A stretch of 64,000 nucleotides of DNA from Balneolaceae bacterium (GCA_034521445.1 JAXHMM010000011.1:62001-126000), one strand, 5' to 3'; shown: positions 16,435 to 27,195, counted from the first letter of the stretch. The notes: a model not told the origin generated them from the sequence alone. Translations and numbers: made by a program.

Positions 16435-18059
16435 CGCTGTTAAGAAGAGTGCAAAACATCTGGAACAAACCCTGGGTCCTCTCCGTGCTGGCCGGCGTGC
16501 TGCTGGGCCTGAGTTTCCCCCCCTTCCCCTTTCCTATTCTCAGCTTCCTGGGAATATTTCTCATTCTGCGTATCGTCGACCTGTCGGATTCCGCACGGCA
16601 GGCAGCCCAATACACATGGGTGGGATTCATCATATGGAATTCCATCGTAACCTATTGGCTTCTGATGGCATCTGTTGCGGCGGGCGCCGCCGCCATACTG
16701 GCGAATGCGGCCGTCATGACCCTGCCGGTCATGATGCAGAAAAAGACGGCGGATTGGTTCGATCACCCCTGGGTGACCGGGTTGCTGCAAGCCTGCTGGT
16801 GGGTGAGTTTCGAATACCTGCACCATAACTGGGACCTGGCCTGGCCCTGGCTCTCCCTGGGAAATGCCTGGGCGAACGTGCCCCAGCTGGTCCAGTACAT
16901 CTCCGCCACCGGTTACCTTGGCATTTCTTTCTGGGTGGTCGCCACGTCCGCCCTGGCCTACAGGTTGCTTGCCGACGGCAGCCAGCGTAAAAGCCAGGAT
17001 GCTTCGCCCGCACTGAGACAAACCTCGCTCAAATGGGGTGCTCTGGGTATGCTCCTGCTCTTTCCCGCCGTCTCATTGATCGTTAACGCCGGGCTGCCCA
17101 CTCCGGATGACGGTCCGGAGAACACCCTCACAACCCACGTGGTGCAGCCCAACTTTGACTCCTATCAAAGCAGTGGGGGACACGGCTCACCCATCGAATC
17201 CAACGCCTACATACGGGCTCTGAGCGACTCGCTGCTGCGGGGCGGGACCGAATTGGTTTTATGGCCGGAGAACGGCATTCATCCGGGCCTCAGCAATGTA
17301 TCATCCGAATACTCCATGGCCTATTATGTGGAGGATGAAATCCAGGATTTCGCTTCGGATCGTAACCTGACCGTTATCGGAGGAGCAACGTTTTACGAAT
17401 TCTTCAATCAAGACGAACTGCCCCCCTTGCCCGAATATGACGAGGATGGGCTGCCGTACCTGACCTACAACGCGGCCATGGCTTTCTATCCGGGCGACAG
17501 CATCCGGGTATACCGAAAACACAACCTGGTTCCCATCGTCGAGCGCATGCCCTTCGCGCGTACGCTTGCCGCCTTGGACATCCTGGACCTGGTCAGCTGG
17601 TCAGCCATCCAGGGATATGGCAAGGGCTGGGAACCTACGCTCTTCTCGGTCGGCAATACCAAGGTGCCCGCACTTATTTGCTACGATTCCATATTCCCGA
17701 ATTGGGTCCGCCGTTTTGTCAAGGGGGGCGCGGGCCTGATTACCGTGATTACCAACGACGGCTGGTGGGGGGATACGGGAGGGCACGAGCAGCATTTTGC
17801 GTATGCCCGACTGCGGGCCATCGAATTTCGCCGCTTCGTAGTGCGCAGCGCCAATAATGGCATATCGGGCGTGATCGGGCCGGACGGATCGCTGCACGTT
17901 CGCACGGAATACTGGGAAAAGGATGTCTTTCGCTACGAGGTGCCCATCATGGAGGATCTTACATTCTACGCCCGTTTCGGGCCCTGGCTGCCCTGGCTTT
18001 GTCTGCTGGGCGGATTCGGGTCACTGGTGTGGAGGGGCGTGCGGCGTTTCAGGGAGTGA
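16431..18059 (+). CDS. lnt: Apolipoprotein N-acyltransferase
   Basis: Inner-membrane enzyme that adds the third acyl chain to the N-terminal cysteine of lipoproteins. The 542-residue protein has several hydrophobic segments in the first 220 residues, then a nitrilase-fold periplasmic domain and a final membrane segment near the C terminus. The catalytic triad is visible as Glu in LVLWPENGIHPG, Lys in VYRKHNLVPIVERMP and Cys in KVPALICYDSIFPNW. Several lipobox lipoproteins in this window are likely substrates. The gene is translationally coupled to rsmI. Confidence 0.92.
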   Translation: MTLLRRVQNIWNKPWVLSVLAGVLLGLSFPPFPFPILSFLGIFLILRIVDLSDSARQAAQYTWVGFIIWNSIVTYWLLMASVAAGAAAILANAAVMTLPVMMQKKTADWFDHPWVTGLLQACWWVSFEYLHHNWDLAWPWLSLGNAWANVPQLVQYISATGYLGISFWVVATSALAYRLLADGSQRKSQDASPALRQTSLKWGALGMLLLFPAVSLIVNAGLPTPDDGPENTLTTHVVQPNFDSYQSSGGHGSPIESNAYIRALSDSLLRGGTELVLWPENGIHPGLSNVSSEYSMAYYVEDEIQDFASDRNLTVIGGATFYEFFNQDELPPLPEYDEDGLPYLTYNAAMAFYPGDSIRVYRKHNLVPIVERMPFARTLAALDILDLVSWSAIQGYGKGWEPTLFSVGNTKVPALICYDSIFPNWVRRFVKGGAGLITVITNDGWWGDTGGHEQHFAYARLRAIEFRRFVVRSANNGISGVIGPDGSLHVRTEYWEKDVFRYEVPIMEDLTFYARFGPWLPWLCLLGGFGSLVWRGVRRFRE

Positions 18060-18080
18060 TTCACCCGGCCGACCCTCTCA

Positions 18081-18097
18081 GGGGCTAATTGAGCCCC
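18081..18097 (+). terminator. Hairpin between convergent lnt and sprA
   Basis: GGGGCT (18081-18086) and AGCCCC (18092-18097) form a six-base stem with a five-base loop just after lnt. A C-run then T-rich bases follow instead of a clean U-run, so termination is plausible but not certain. Confidence 0.45.
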
Positions 18098-18105
18098 CCC
18101 CCCTT

Positions 18106-21100
18106 CTAATTCGACTGAATGCTCACCACCACGTTGAAGCGCAGGTCGTGGTCGGTGCGGGCGTAGATTCCCGAGCTTTTGGGGATGAGCCGGCTGTAGG
18201 TGTACTCAAAATTGGCGCGGATGGTCTGGGAAAACTGGTAGCCTATTACCGCCGAACCGTTGATGCGAGACTGTCCCCCGGTAAAACTGCTGGCGTAGCC
18301 GTATGCATGAACATCCCGGTCAATATGTTGCGGCGGCTGCACCAGGGCATTGTCCAGGTCAGAGTCCAGGCGAAACTTCTGCTCGGTGTCCTCGATATAG
18401 CTGCCGTTGATGGTCACGTCCACCGCATTCCGGATGGTGGGAAAAAACGGCAGGCGCAGGTCACGGATGGTATAACCGAACGACATCGTCACACCCCGCG
18501 ACAACCGCTCGATCACCGTGGTGTTGCTGAGCGACAGGCTGGTCAGCTTGCTGTACTCGTACTGGAAGTTGGTCCGCAGGTTGGAGTCCCAGGTGATGCT
18601 CAGTCCAACCAGGGGCGAAAAACTCTTCTGGATGTTGATGGTGTTGGGCTCGTAGCTCTGGCGGAAGTTTGTCACCGCGTACCGCCCCAGCGACAGGGCC
18701 GGCAGCTCGCCCGTGTCGGCGTTGAATTCCCAGCCCAGCCGGTAGCTCCCGCTGTAGCTGTGACTGAGGGAAGCGCGCGCCATAAAGTTCCCGAAGTAGG
18801 GAATATACCTTTCCAGTCCGCTCCAGGTCACCTGCCAGCCCGGCAGGGGCAGCGGCATGAAATCCTGTTTGCCGACGACTGACGAGCCCACCGAAAGGAA
18901 GGCGGTCCGGAAATCTTCCTCCAGCGACTTCCTCCCCATCACGATCCGCCCGTCCCTGTTGCCGGCGGCGTCGCTGAGGGTGTCTCCCTGCACGCCCAGG
19001 TCGTCGAAAGCCGTCTGCAGCTGCTTCCGGAAAAATTTCCCGTAGCCGCTTCCGAAATTCCAAACGCTGGAGCTCACATTGCCGCTTCGGGATTGCACGA
19101 TGGAGGTGGATTCATCAGGATTCAACGTGATGCTGCGCGAGGAGGTGACGTCCCACTGCACGTTCCAGGTGAGATCGACGGTGAAGTTTTGGAAGGGTTC
19201 CCAGCGCGAATCGACATGCAGCTCGTCGTCGATGCGCTTGCTGGAAGGAATCTGGATGCTGCGGTCCTCGAAAGGGTTGTCGATGAGCTGAGCCAGTCCG
19301 ATGCGGTCGCCGAAGCCGGTTCGGTAGGAGAAAGGCGGCGAATAGTTCTGCCCGGAATTTCGGAACATATGGAAAATCTGGGAGTCTCCGCCATAGCCCC
19401 GCTGCATGGCATTCTTGGATATGTTAAACGCGATCTCCACGTTCTGGATCCTGGTCCGCCCCGCCAGCAGCTCCTCCATATCGAAATCCAGCGACTGGTC
19501 CAGCGTCAGGTTGTTGGTCAGCGTGGAGCCCAGCCCGGAGCCGACCGGGGAGTTCTCCCACTGATAGCCTCCCCCGTAGTTGGCCGAATAGGAGACCCAT
19601 TCGAGGGCCTCGATACGGTCCAGGCGCGGATCCCAGGCCGCCGTATACTGCTCTTCGTAGTCGTTGCGGCGCGAGCGCAGGGAGTCGAATACCAGATCCT
19701 CCAGCACGTCGAAGGAGGGGCGGACGCGGAACCGCGTGCTGTCGGCCTCGCCCGGCAGACCCGCCTGCTCGATGCCGGCCCGCGAAAGGTCGAACACCGT
19801 GCGCGTCTGGAAGCTGGTCTTGATGGAGGGCGTCAGATTGTAGCCGAAACCGAAACTGGTGGAATAGTTGAAGATATGCGACTGCTGCAGGGGCGGTGTG
19901 ACGCCGGATGAGGCATTGTCCTGAAGCCGGCGGCGGCGCTCTTCGTACTCGCGGGTGATCCCGGCAGAGGCGTTCACCGAGGCGGGGGTGTAGCCCAGGC
20001 GAAGCCCGGCCAGCGGATGCAGCAGGGGGACGTCTCCCAGGAACCCGAAGGGCCGGAAAAGTTGCGTTTGGTCGAAGGAAATGCCGTAGTTCAGCGACCC
20101 GCTGTAGTTCCAGTTGTCGTTGAAGAGAAACTCGGGATTGCGCCGGCTACCGGTGTTGTAGACGTAGTTGAGGGTGGTGTTATCGAGGGTGGCGCGAGCC
20201 AGTTTGCTGCTGGAACCCTGCTTGCCCACATTGGAGAGACTCACCGAGTAACTCTCATTGAAGGTCTGTATTTCGTGCACTTTCTGGTCGATCAGGCGCT
20301 GCTTCTGTTCTTCGCCCAGATCGCGCGCGTTCACCGCCTCCCTGAACTCCGACAGGCGCACGTCGCCCTGGTTGGGCAGGTAGCGCGGGGTGGAGGTGGA
20401 GCGGCGCGTGGCCAGGCTGAGCGGGATGTTCCACCCGTAGCGCTCCGGCAGGAACTTGTCGATGCTGAAGGTGGAACTGAGGTCGTAGGACCAGACGTCG
20501 GACACCCGGCGCTGCCCCATCCGGGAGTCCAGCGCCCCGAAGCCGTCGGTCTCCCGCGCCACGTTGGCATTGAAGCGGGCGAAGTCGGCCACCTGCACCT
20601 CCATTTTGGCGTTGGCCGCCCAGCCGCGCTTGTTGTCAAAACCGGAGACGCGCAGCTCGTTCAGCCAGAACTCCGCGTCCAGGGAGCCCGTACCTCCGGC
20701 CTCCGGGTTTTGAGGGTTGTAGGGATTGCGTATGCCCATGCCGATCTCACCGATGCGGTCCAGGGAAGGGTTCCCCTTGACGGCAAGCACCGCACCCGGG
20801 GGCGCGTCGGGCAGCATGTCGGTGCTCTCGAAGATCTCGCCGGTGTTCATCTGCTGCTGGTCACGCAGCTGCTTGAGCCGGTTGAGGGCGCGCATGACCA
20901 GGTTCATGCTGTTCTCCTCGTAGAGCCAGACCTGCTCGGCCTCCTGCAGGCGCTCGCCCTCGGTGAGCTCGTCCAGCGGCTTCCGGGCATACCTGTAGTC
21001 TTCGTCGCTGGGGGTCACCGGCTGCCGGTACTCGTAGTAGTTGTTGGTCAGGTCCGTTCCAAAGCGCATGACCAGCTCCGCTTCGTCGCGCGAATCGTAG

Positions 21101-24100
21101 CCCTCCCCGTGCACAAACATGCGCAGGTTGGAGTAGTGGATCATATTCATGCCTCCCGGGTAGACCCGCTTGACCATCTTCAACTCGCCCGGTCCCAGTC
21201 CCCGCGCCTGAAGCACCAGCGACTGCTCGTTGGCAATGGTTTGCCGCTGGCGGCTTCGGTTGGTGGCGCGGATGGCGCCCTCGGGCTGGCGGTAGGGAAT
21301 GGGGCGCCGGCGCGAGTTCTCCTCGATGTTGACCGAGGATATGCTGAAATCGGCCGTGCTGGGCTGCTCATTCGACACATTTTCGGCGGGGCGCCACTGG
21401 CTGCCCACCAGCTCAAAGGTGGCGAAGCGCATGGTAAAGGCCTGTTCGTAACCGGAGAACCAGAGGCGGATATAGGAGATGTTCTGGAAGTTCTCGATGT
21501 CGCCCACCCTCCGCATGAAATCCTCCAGGGGAATGCGCACCTGGTACCAGCGATCCTGCTGGTCCTCCGCCGGGATCTCGTCAACGATATAGGTGCCCGG
21601 ACTGCCCGGCTCCAGCTCGCTGAAATCGGCGGGGTTCCAATCGATTTCGTACTGAAAGTAGGCGTTGTTCTGCTCCACATTGGAGGGGGTGATCAGCCCC
21701 TCGGAATCGGGGCGGTTGGTTACAGCCCGCTTCTCGGCGGTGTTGGGCGGGGTATTGCCGTCGTGAAAACCGTACATGCGGTGGAAGCGCTCGTGCAGCG
21801 GAAGTCCGCTCACCTCCTCCTCCCCGTAGTAGACGTAGTCGTCGTTGGAGGGATCCTCCAGCGCCTGCTGGAACTCGGGACTCTCGGTGCCCCAGGCCTG
21901 GCGCACCGACTCCAGAAAGGTGGCGAAGACGGCCTGCTCGTTGATACCGTCAAAACCCTCGCGGTTGGGCATGCCGTCCAGTCCCACGTCCTCCAACGCC
22001 CGCAGCTCGTTGGAAAACTGTCCCTCGGGGGGCGGCGGCGGACTCGGAATGTACGAGCGGGTCTGTCCCCCCAGGTTGTCGGGCTGCAGGTCGTCGGGCC
22101 GCTGCGCCAACCCGTCCTCGGAGTTGGTCTTGAAATTGGGCACGACGTCCTCCGATACCGTGCCGATGTCGATGTAGATCTTGCCTTCGTAATCTTCCAA
22201 ATCCTGGGAGGTGGGCAACTCGGCGCCGGGCAGCACCGGCTGCACCCAGAATTCCAGGAACTCGATGTTGTTCTGGGTAAGGTCTTCCTGTCCGCTGGGA
22301 AGGGTGGTCACCATCCCGCCCCAGGTTCGATCCGGCTGGGCCTGCAGCAGCTGATGCAGGTTTTCGTTGTAATTATAGGAACCTCTGTGGGTGGGATCGT
22401 AGTGGATGTCGAGCGTGGTGATAAAATTCTCCTCGCTCAGCACGTCCCGGTTGGGGAAGACGTCGGTCACCGCCACAGGTTTTGACTCGGGGGTAAACTC
22501 GGTCCCCTCCAAAATCTCGGTGATGTTGCGGGGAATGGCGTACCAGGAAAACTGGCTGCGCAGGTCCGACCGGGCAATCTTGTCGGGGAGGTTGGTGGAA
22601 GGATTCACCCGGGTGGTGTCGTTAAAGAATTGCTGGTCCGGCCGGTAACCCGGCACGGCGGCGGGAGCGGCAGCCAGGCTCCAGCGCGAGGGATTCATGA
22701 AGGAGAGCCCTATATCGGCCCCCTCGAAATCATCGATAAAAACCAGCCCGTTCTCCTCGTCCTCGAAGAGCCGGTTGTTGCGGATGGCGTCCTCCACCGC
22801 GTTGGTCTGGGAGACGTCGGGGCGGAGCTGCGCAAACTCCCCGCTCAGGCTGATGCTCGAGGTGGCGGTGGTCTGCAGCAGGGGCACCTGGTCGAGGGCG
22901 CGGGTGAGCCACGGCAGCTCTCCCTGAGCGGTGGCGTCAAAGCCTATGGCCGTATTGTTCACCGGCTCGTTGCCGATGCGGATCTTGTCCTGCAGCGGCT
23001 TCTCCTTGAGTTTGAGGTAGGTGCCGCCGATGCTCACGCCCGGTGCCAGGGTATATTCGGCCCGCAGTCCCGTGAAGCCCTTCTGCTCAATCTGGGCGAA
23101 CTGGTTGTTCTCGTACTCGATGCGGATTTCCTGTCCCCGTTGCAGGTAACGGTCGTTGAGGATGGTGATCGAGCCGATGGAGTAGTCCACCACGTAGTCG
23201 GTGCCCTCCTGCAGGCGGGTGCCGTTGGCGTAGACCTCCACGGAACCCTCCACCAGGGAGATACCCAGGGAGTAGGAGTCGGACACGCTCCCCTTGGCCT
23301 GCCCCTCGATGCGGTAGAAGCTGTTCTTGGAGACCTGCTCGGCGTTCACCTTTTTCTCCTCGTAGAGCTCGGTGAAGGCGAGGTCGCTCACCCGGTCGGG
23401 CGGCTGTCCGCTCTCCTGCAGCAGTTCGGCGATGCGCGAACCGAAGGGCTCCAGGTAGGGAAAGATGACAGTGCCCTCCACCGGGTTGAGGGTGCCCGTG
23501 CTGAAATCCACCTGGTTGTCCGGGGCCGTGGCGCCCTGCCGGTCCACGCGGTCCAGTCCCAGGTCCTGCAGCAGGATGGAGCTGCGCCCGGGCAGGGAGC
23601 TGCTGGGCACGTTCTGCTCGGTGAACTTGATGTCAAGCTCCAGTCCGTCGGCCGTCAGGTTCTGCACGCCCGTGGAGTAGACATTCTTGAGCATCAGGTC
23701 CCACGCCGCGTTGGAGGTGGTCACGTTCTGGGGACGGACAAGTTTCAGAAACAGGCGGCTGCTGCCCCCCTGGCTGACGTCACCCACGCTCACCGTCTGA
23801 CCCGTCTGCGGGTCCACATACTTGAAGGACACCGCCACGGCCTGCCGGGAGTTGAGGCTGCGGTTGACCGAGATGAAGCCCAGCGAGCGGTGCACCTCGT
23901 AGTCGGTGCCCTCCTGCAGGGGAATGAAATAACCCTCGGTAAACTCGTCCGGGTCCACCCCGAAATCCGCCGCCGAGACCCCCGTGGAAGGATTCCGGTA
24001 CGGGTTGAGCAGCGACTCCGGGAAGGCGTCCCGCGCCTCGTCCGGCGGCAGGTAGCTCCCGTCCGGACCCTGCCGCACGCCCAGGTCCACCATAGCGATG

Positions 24101-25278
24101 GCCTGGCGCTCGCCCTCGCTGGCCTGGCTCGACTGGCGCAGCATCCAGACGTTGATTTCGGAAAGCTGAAGGGCCTGTCCCAATTGCTGGGGATCGGACA
24201 TGTTCTGCTCGAACTGCTGCCGCGGGAAAAAGTCGATGAAAAAGTGGGTGTCGTTTTCGTAGTTGGCCGGCCGGATGGAGATCTCCTGCTCCTGGGCACC
24301 GCCGGTGATGGTCTCCGTGCGCCCCTGCCCTTCCTGCTGGGAGAGCACGCTGGTGAGGCGCAGGGCACCCAGCTGGGCGGTGGATTTGACCCCGAAAAGC
24401 GCGCTGCCGCCCCGCATGAGGGAATTGCCCGTTTCCATGGAGACGTTCCCCATCTCGATGGACTGCAGGATCTCATCCTCGTAGCCCTGGTAGCGTATCG
24501 ACAGGCGGTTCATGAAATCGAAGGGCCGCTCGGTGTCCCAGTCCGTCGCAATGGTGAGCTTGTCGCCTATGGTCCCCTGGATATTGAGCTGCAGATCCTG
24601 CTCAAAGGTGGGATCCACCTGCGTCTGCTGGTCGGGGGGAACTTCGGGGTTCTCCGTGGTGGAAATGGAGGCGCCCACGTTCAGGTTGGCCGTCCCGTTG
24701 ATGCTCAGGTCTACCGTCGGCCGCCCGAAGATGGTGGAGAAAGCCGATTGCTCGCCTGCCGGCAGGTCAAACTGGAAATCCAGGAGTCCCCCGCCCTCCT
24801 GCGTCTGCTCGGTGTAGGCGGCGATCAGCTCCTGCCAGTTGCTCCGTTTGGCCTCCTCGAAGGAACGCATCTCAAACTCGTCGAAGGTCATCCGGTAGGG
24901 ATCGCTCAGAGCCAGTTCGCCCAGCCATCGGCGGCTGGAATAGTAGCCGAGCGAATCGCGCGTGATGCGGGTCTCCTCCCCCGGCAGCCTGACGTACCAG
25001 AGCGCGGGCGGCCAGACGGGAAAGGGACGCGCCAGGAACCAGGGCTCCGGGAAGTCCGGAAGGCGCCAGTCGGTGGTGTCGCCCGCAGCATACTGCCAGG
25101 GGAGCGCGAAAAGAGGGAGCGCGGGACCCGAGAGGCCGACCGCGGCCTGCACGGAGTCAGCCTGCGATGTGTCGGCCACCGCCGTGCTGTCCTCCTGCGC
25201 CTGCGCCTCGAGGGAGGCCAGCAGAAAGAGGCAGACGCCGATTACCCAGGAGTAGTAAGCGGGTACGTTGAGCTGCAC
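18106..25278 (-). CDS. sprA: Type IX secretion translocon SprA (Sov)
   Basis: Outer-membrane translocon of the type IX secretion system, one of the largest single-chain beta barrels known (family knowledge). The 2,390-residue protein has an N-terminal signal peptide (WVIGVCLFLLASLEAQAQ). Early residues include LDFQFDLPAGEQSAFSTIFG and DLSINGTANLNVG, followed by long series of alternating-residue beta strands. It also has the typical SprA stretch on a plug/linker (FIDDFEGADIGLSFMNPSRW) and NELRVSGFDNKRGWAANAK. It ends in a barrel strand (DLRFNVVVSIQSN). It is divergent from lptF across 252 bases that contain no other gene. Its length and intactness show that the strain relies on T9SS. Confidence 0.95.
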   Translation of the reverse strand: MQLNVPAYYSWVIGVCLFLLASLEAQAQEDSTAVADTSQADSVQAAVGLSGPALPLFALPWQYAAGDTTDWRLPDFPEPWFLARPFPVWPPALWYVRLPGEETRITRDSLGYYSSRRWLGELALSDPYRMTFDEFEMRSFEEAKRSNWQELIAAYTEQTQEGGGLLDFQFDLPAGEQSAFSTIFGRPTVDLSINGTANLNVGASISTTENPEVPPDQQTQVDPTFEQDLQLNIQGTIGDKLTIATDWDTERPFDFMNRLSIRYQGYEDEILQSIEMGNVSMETGNSLMRGGSALFGVKSTAQLGALRLTSVLSQQEGQGRTETITGGAQEQEISIRPANYENDTHFFIDFFPRQQFEQNMSDPQQLGQALQLSEINVWMLRQSSQASEGERQAIAMVDLGVRQGPDGSYLPPDEARDAFPESLLNPYRNPSTGVSAADFGVDPDEFTEGYFIPLQEGTDYEVHRSLGFISVNRSLNSRQAVAVSFKYVDPQTGQTVSVGDVSQGGSSRLFLKLVRPQNVTTSNAAWDLMLKNVYSTGVQNLTADGLELDIKFTEQNVPSSSLPGRSSILLQDLGLDRVDRQGATAPDNQVDFSTGTLNPVEGTVIFPYLEPFGSRIAELLQESGQPPDRVSDLAFTELYEEKKVNAEQVSKNSFYRIEGQAKGSVSDSYSLGISLVEGSVEVYANGTRLQEGTDYVVDYSIGSITILNDRYLQRGQEIRIEYENNQFAQIEQKGFTGLRAEYTLAPGVSIGGTYLKLKEKPLQDKIRIGNEPVNNTAIGFDATAQGELPWLTRALDQVPLLQTTATSSISLSGEFAQLRPDVSQTNAVEDAIRNNRLFEDEENGLVFIDDFEGADIGLSFMNPSRWSLAAAPAAVPGYRPDQQFFNDTTRVNPSTNLPDKIARSDLRSQFSWYAIPRNITEILEGTEFTPESKPVAVTDVFPNRDVLSEENFITTLDIHYDPTHRGSYNYNENLHQLLQAQPDRTWGGMVTTLPSGQEDLTQNNIEFLEFWVQPVLPGAELPTSQDLEDYEGKIYIDIGTVSEDVVPNFKTNSEDGLAQRPDDLQPDNLGGQTRSYIPSPPPPPEGQFSNELRALEDVGLDGMPNREGFDGINEQAVFATFLESVRQAWGTESPEFQQALEDPSNDDYVYYGEEEVSGLPLHERFHRMYGFHDGNTPPNTAEKRAVTNRPDSEGLITPSNVEQNNAYFQYEIDWNPADFSELEPGSPGTYIVDEIPAEDQQDRWYQVRIPLEDFMRRVGDIENFQNISYIRLWFSGYEQAFTMRFATFELVGSQWRPAENVSNEQPSTADFSISSVNIEENSRRRPIPYRQPEGAIRATNRSRQRQTIANEQSLVLQARGLGPGELKMVKRVYPGGMNMIHYSNLRMFVHGEGYDSRDEAELVMRFGTDLTNNYYEYRQPVTPSDEDYRYARKPLDELTEGERLQEAEQVWLYEENSMNLVMRALNRLKQLRDQQQMNTGEIFESTDMLPDAPPGAVLAVKGNPSLDRIGEIGMGIRNPYNPQNPEAGGTGSLDAEFWLNELRVSGFDNKRGWAANAKMEVQVADFARFNANVARETDGFGALDSRMGQRRVSDVWSYDLSSTFSIDKFLPERYGWNIPLSLATRRSTSTPRYLPNQGDVRLSEFREAVNARDLGEEQKQRLIDQKVHEIQTFNESYSVSLSNVGKQGSSSKLARATLDNTTLNYVYNTGSRRNPEFLFNDNWNYSGSLNYGISFDQTQLFRPFGFLGDVPLLHPLAGLRLGYTPASVNASAGITREYEERRRRLQDNASSGVTPPLQQSHIFNYSTSFGFGYNLTPSIKTSFQTRTVFDLSRAGIEQAGLPGEADSTRFRVRPSFDVLEDLVFDSLRSRRNDYEEQYTAAWDPRLDRIEALEWVSYSANYGGGYQWENSPVGSGLGSTLTNNLTLDQSLDFDMEELLAGRTRIQNVEIAFNISKNAMQRGYGGDSQIFHMFRNSGQNYSPPFSYRTGFGDRIGLAQLIDNPFEDRSIQIPSSKRIDDELHVDSRWEPFQNFTVDLTWNVQWDVTSSRSITLNPDESTSIVQSRSGNVSSSVWNFGSGYGKFFRKQLQTAFDDLGVQGDTLSDAAGNRDGRIVMGRKSLEEDFRTAFLSVGSSVVGKQDFMPLPLPGWQVTWSGLERYIPYFGNFMARASLSHSYSGSYRLGWEFNADTGELPALSLGRYAVTNFRQSYEPNTINIQKSFSPLVGLSITWDSNLRTNFQYEYSKLTSLSLSNTTVIERLSRGVTMSFGYTIRDLRLPFFPTIRNAVDVTINGSYIEDTEQKFRLDSDLDNALVQPPQHIDRDVHAYGYASSFTGGQSRINGSAVIGYQFSQTIRANFEYTYSRLIPKSSGIYARTDHDLRFNVVVSIQSN

Positions 25279-25530
25279 GAAACCGTTTTTCTTACGTTAG
25301 GCGTTGCTATAACAGAGAATCAGGTCGTAGCAGTGTTCGATACGCAGCTCCTGTAGTGCGAAATGAGTGTTTATGCTGAACCCAGATAGCCTCCGGCGCC
25401 GTTTGGGCCGAATGGGGGGCTATTTTCCCCGGAACTGCCAGTATAACGCTAAAAACTTACTGTTGAAAGGGGGCCACGTTTTGTTATATAGGCGCAGTGG
25501 CCTAATTTAGCCCCTACGCAAGCATTACCT

Positions 25531-27195
25531 ATGAGACTCATACCCAACAAACTGCAGCGGGACGTCCTCCGGAGCCACATCGGACCCTTCCTGTTCTGTT
25601 TCTTTACGCTGATGTTCCTGCTGCTGATGCAGTTCCTGGTACTGTATATCAACGATCTGATCGGCAAGGGATTGCCGCTGGGGGTCGTCGTAGAGCTCAT
25701 CCTGACCAACCTGGCGTACATGGTGGTGCTCGCCTCACCCATGGCCACCCTGGTGGCCTGCCTGATGGCGTTCGGAAAACTTACCGAGCACAACGAGCTC
25801 ACCGCCCTGCGCGCAGCCGGCGTAAACCCCTTCCGGGTCATGGTGCCCGTGCTGGCCGCCTCCGTGCTGCTCTGCGGGTTCCTGGTCTGGTTCGGCAACG
25901 GCTTGCTGCCCGACGCCAACCAGAAGGCCAAGACGCTATTCATCGACATCCAGATGAAACAGCCCTCCTTCGAGCTGGAGGAAGACCAGTTCTACGAGGG
26001 CGTCGAGGGGTATACCTTTCTGGTAGACGAGATCGAGTCGCAGGAAGACTCCCTCTATAATATCACCTTGTACCAGGAACAGACCCGAAGGAAGAACAAG
26101 GCCATCATACGGGCCCAAAAGGGACAACTGCAAAGCAATCCTGACAGCCAAACGGCCACGCTCATGCTTCGCGACGGCCACGTCCTGCGATATTTGACGC
26201 GGATTGACGATGGCGAGCCGCAGGAAGTGCTGGAGAAGACCAACTTTCACCGGTACAGGATCAGCTTCGACCTGTCGGCGCTGGCGTTTTCACGCTCCAA
26301 CCCAGATGACCAGGCGCGCCATGAGCGTACCATGAATATGCAATCGATGCGCATGGTGGTCGACTCCCTGCGGGACGACATCGCCCAGGAAAAGGAGCGT
26401 CTCTGGCAACATACCCCCTTCACTTCCGCCGAACCACAGGAACCGGCTGAATCAGGAGAACCCGCTGAATTGGACCGTGCTTCGAACGACCCTTCCGACA
26501 CCGGGTTCGATATTCGCGGCCCGACTACCCGGCAGGGAGACTCCGGTTCAGAATCTGCCGCGGACAGGCCCCGGCTGCTGGAAGTAAACCTGGAGGCCTC
26601 CGAGCAGCCCCCCCCGGTGCAGAGCTCCTACCTGGTGCTCAACGAGCTGGACAACGCCACCTCCCAGCGCAACCTGCGGGACATGGCCCTGAACGCGCTG
26701 CGCGACTACAAGGGCACCTACGACAACGTCATCGTGAACACCGACTGGCGCAAAACACGCGTGGCGCGCTACCTGGTGGAGATCCACAAGAAACTCTCCA
26801 TCCCGGTGGCCTGCATCATCTTTGTGCTGCTGGGAGCGCCCGTGGGCATGTACTCGCGCAAGGGCAACCTGGGCTACGCCGCCCTCATCGGGACGGTGTT
26901 TCTCACCTTCTACTGGATCTCGATAATCCAGGGCGAGAAACTGGCCGACCGGCTGTTCATATCTCCCTTCTGGGGCATGTGGTTCGGCAACATCGTGCTG
27001 GGCACCATCGGGCTCTACCTGACGCTGCGGGTCAGCACCTCCTTCCGGCTCTCGCGGATGGTGCCCGAGCGCTACCGTGTGCCGGCGGGCGACCTGCTGC
27101 CGGCGGGACTCATGGAGTCGTTCTGGAAACTGCTGCCGGGACCCGCCGGATCAAGCTCGCCCCCTCCACCCGACGAGAGGTCCTCCGATGATTAA
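25531..27195 (+). CDS. lptF: LptF/LptG-family lipopolysaccharide export permease (LptF)
   Basis: Inner-membrane permease of the LptB2FG transporter, which extracts LPS from the inner membrane. The 554-residue protein starts MRLIPNKLQRDVLRSHIGPF and has three N-terminal membrane helices with LTEHNELTALRAAGVNPFRV, the coupling-helix motif. A periplasmic beta-jellyroll domain and three C-terminal helices follow (IPVACIIFVLLGAPVGMYSRKG). Residues about 300-357 are a Pro/Glu/Ser-rich insert within the periplasmic part, which makes the protein longer than the usual 360-480. Its stop overlaps the start of the next permease gene by eight bases. Confidence 0.88.
   Translation: MRLIPNKLQRDVLRSHIGPFLFCFFTLMFLLLMQFLVLYINDLIGKGLPLGVVVELILTNLAYMVVLASPMATLVACLMAFGKLTEHNELTALRAAGVNPFRVMVPVLAASVLLCGFLVWFGNGLLPDANQKAKTLFIDIQMKQPSFELEEDQFYEGVEGYTFLVDEIESQEDSLYNITLYQEQTRRKNKAIIRAQKGQLQSNPDSQTATLMLRDGHVLRYLTRIDDGEPQEVLEKTNFHRYRISFDLSALAFSRSNPDDQARHERTMNMQSMRMVVDSLRDDIAQEKERLWQHTPFTSAEPQEPAESGEPAELDRASNDPSDTGFDIRGPTTRQGDSGSESAADRPRLLEVNLEASEQPPPVQSSYLVLNELDNATSQRNLRDMALNALRDYKGTYDNVIVNTDWRKTRVARYLVEIHKKLSIPVACIIFVLLGAPVGMYSRKGNLGYAALIGTVFLTFYWISIIQGEKLADRLFISPFWGMWFGNIVLGTIGLYLTLRVSTSFRLSRMVPERYRVPAGDLLPAGLMESFWKLLPGPAGSSSPPPPDERSSDD

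Noticed and set aside
20017-25356. Very long open frames on the plus strand opposite sprA (822 and 908 residues)
   Set aside because: They are antisense shadows produced by high GC and codon bias of sprA. Their translations are Val/Gly/Leu/His-rich with no recognisable motif.
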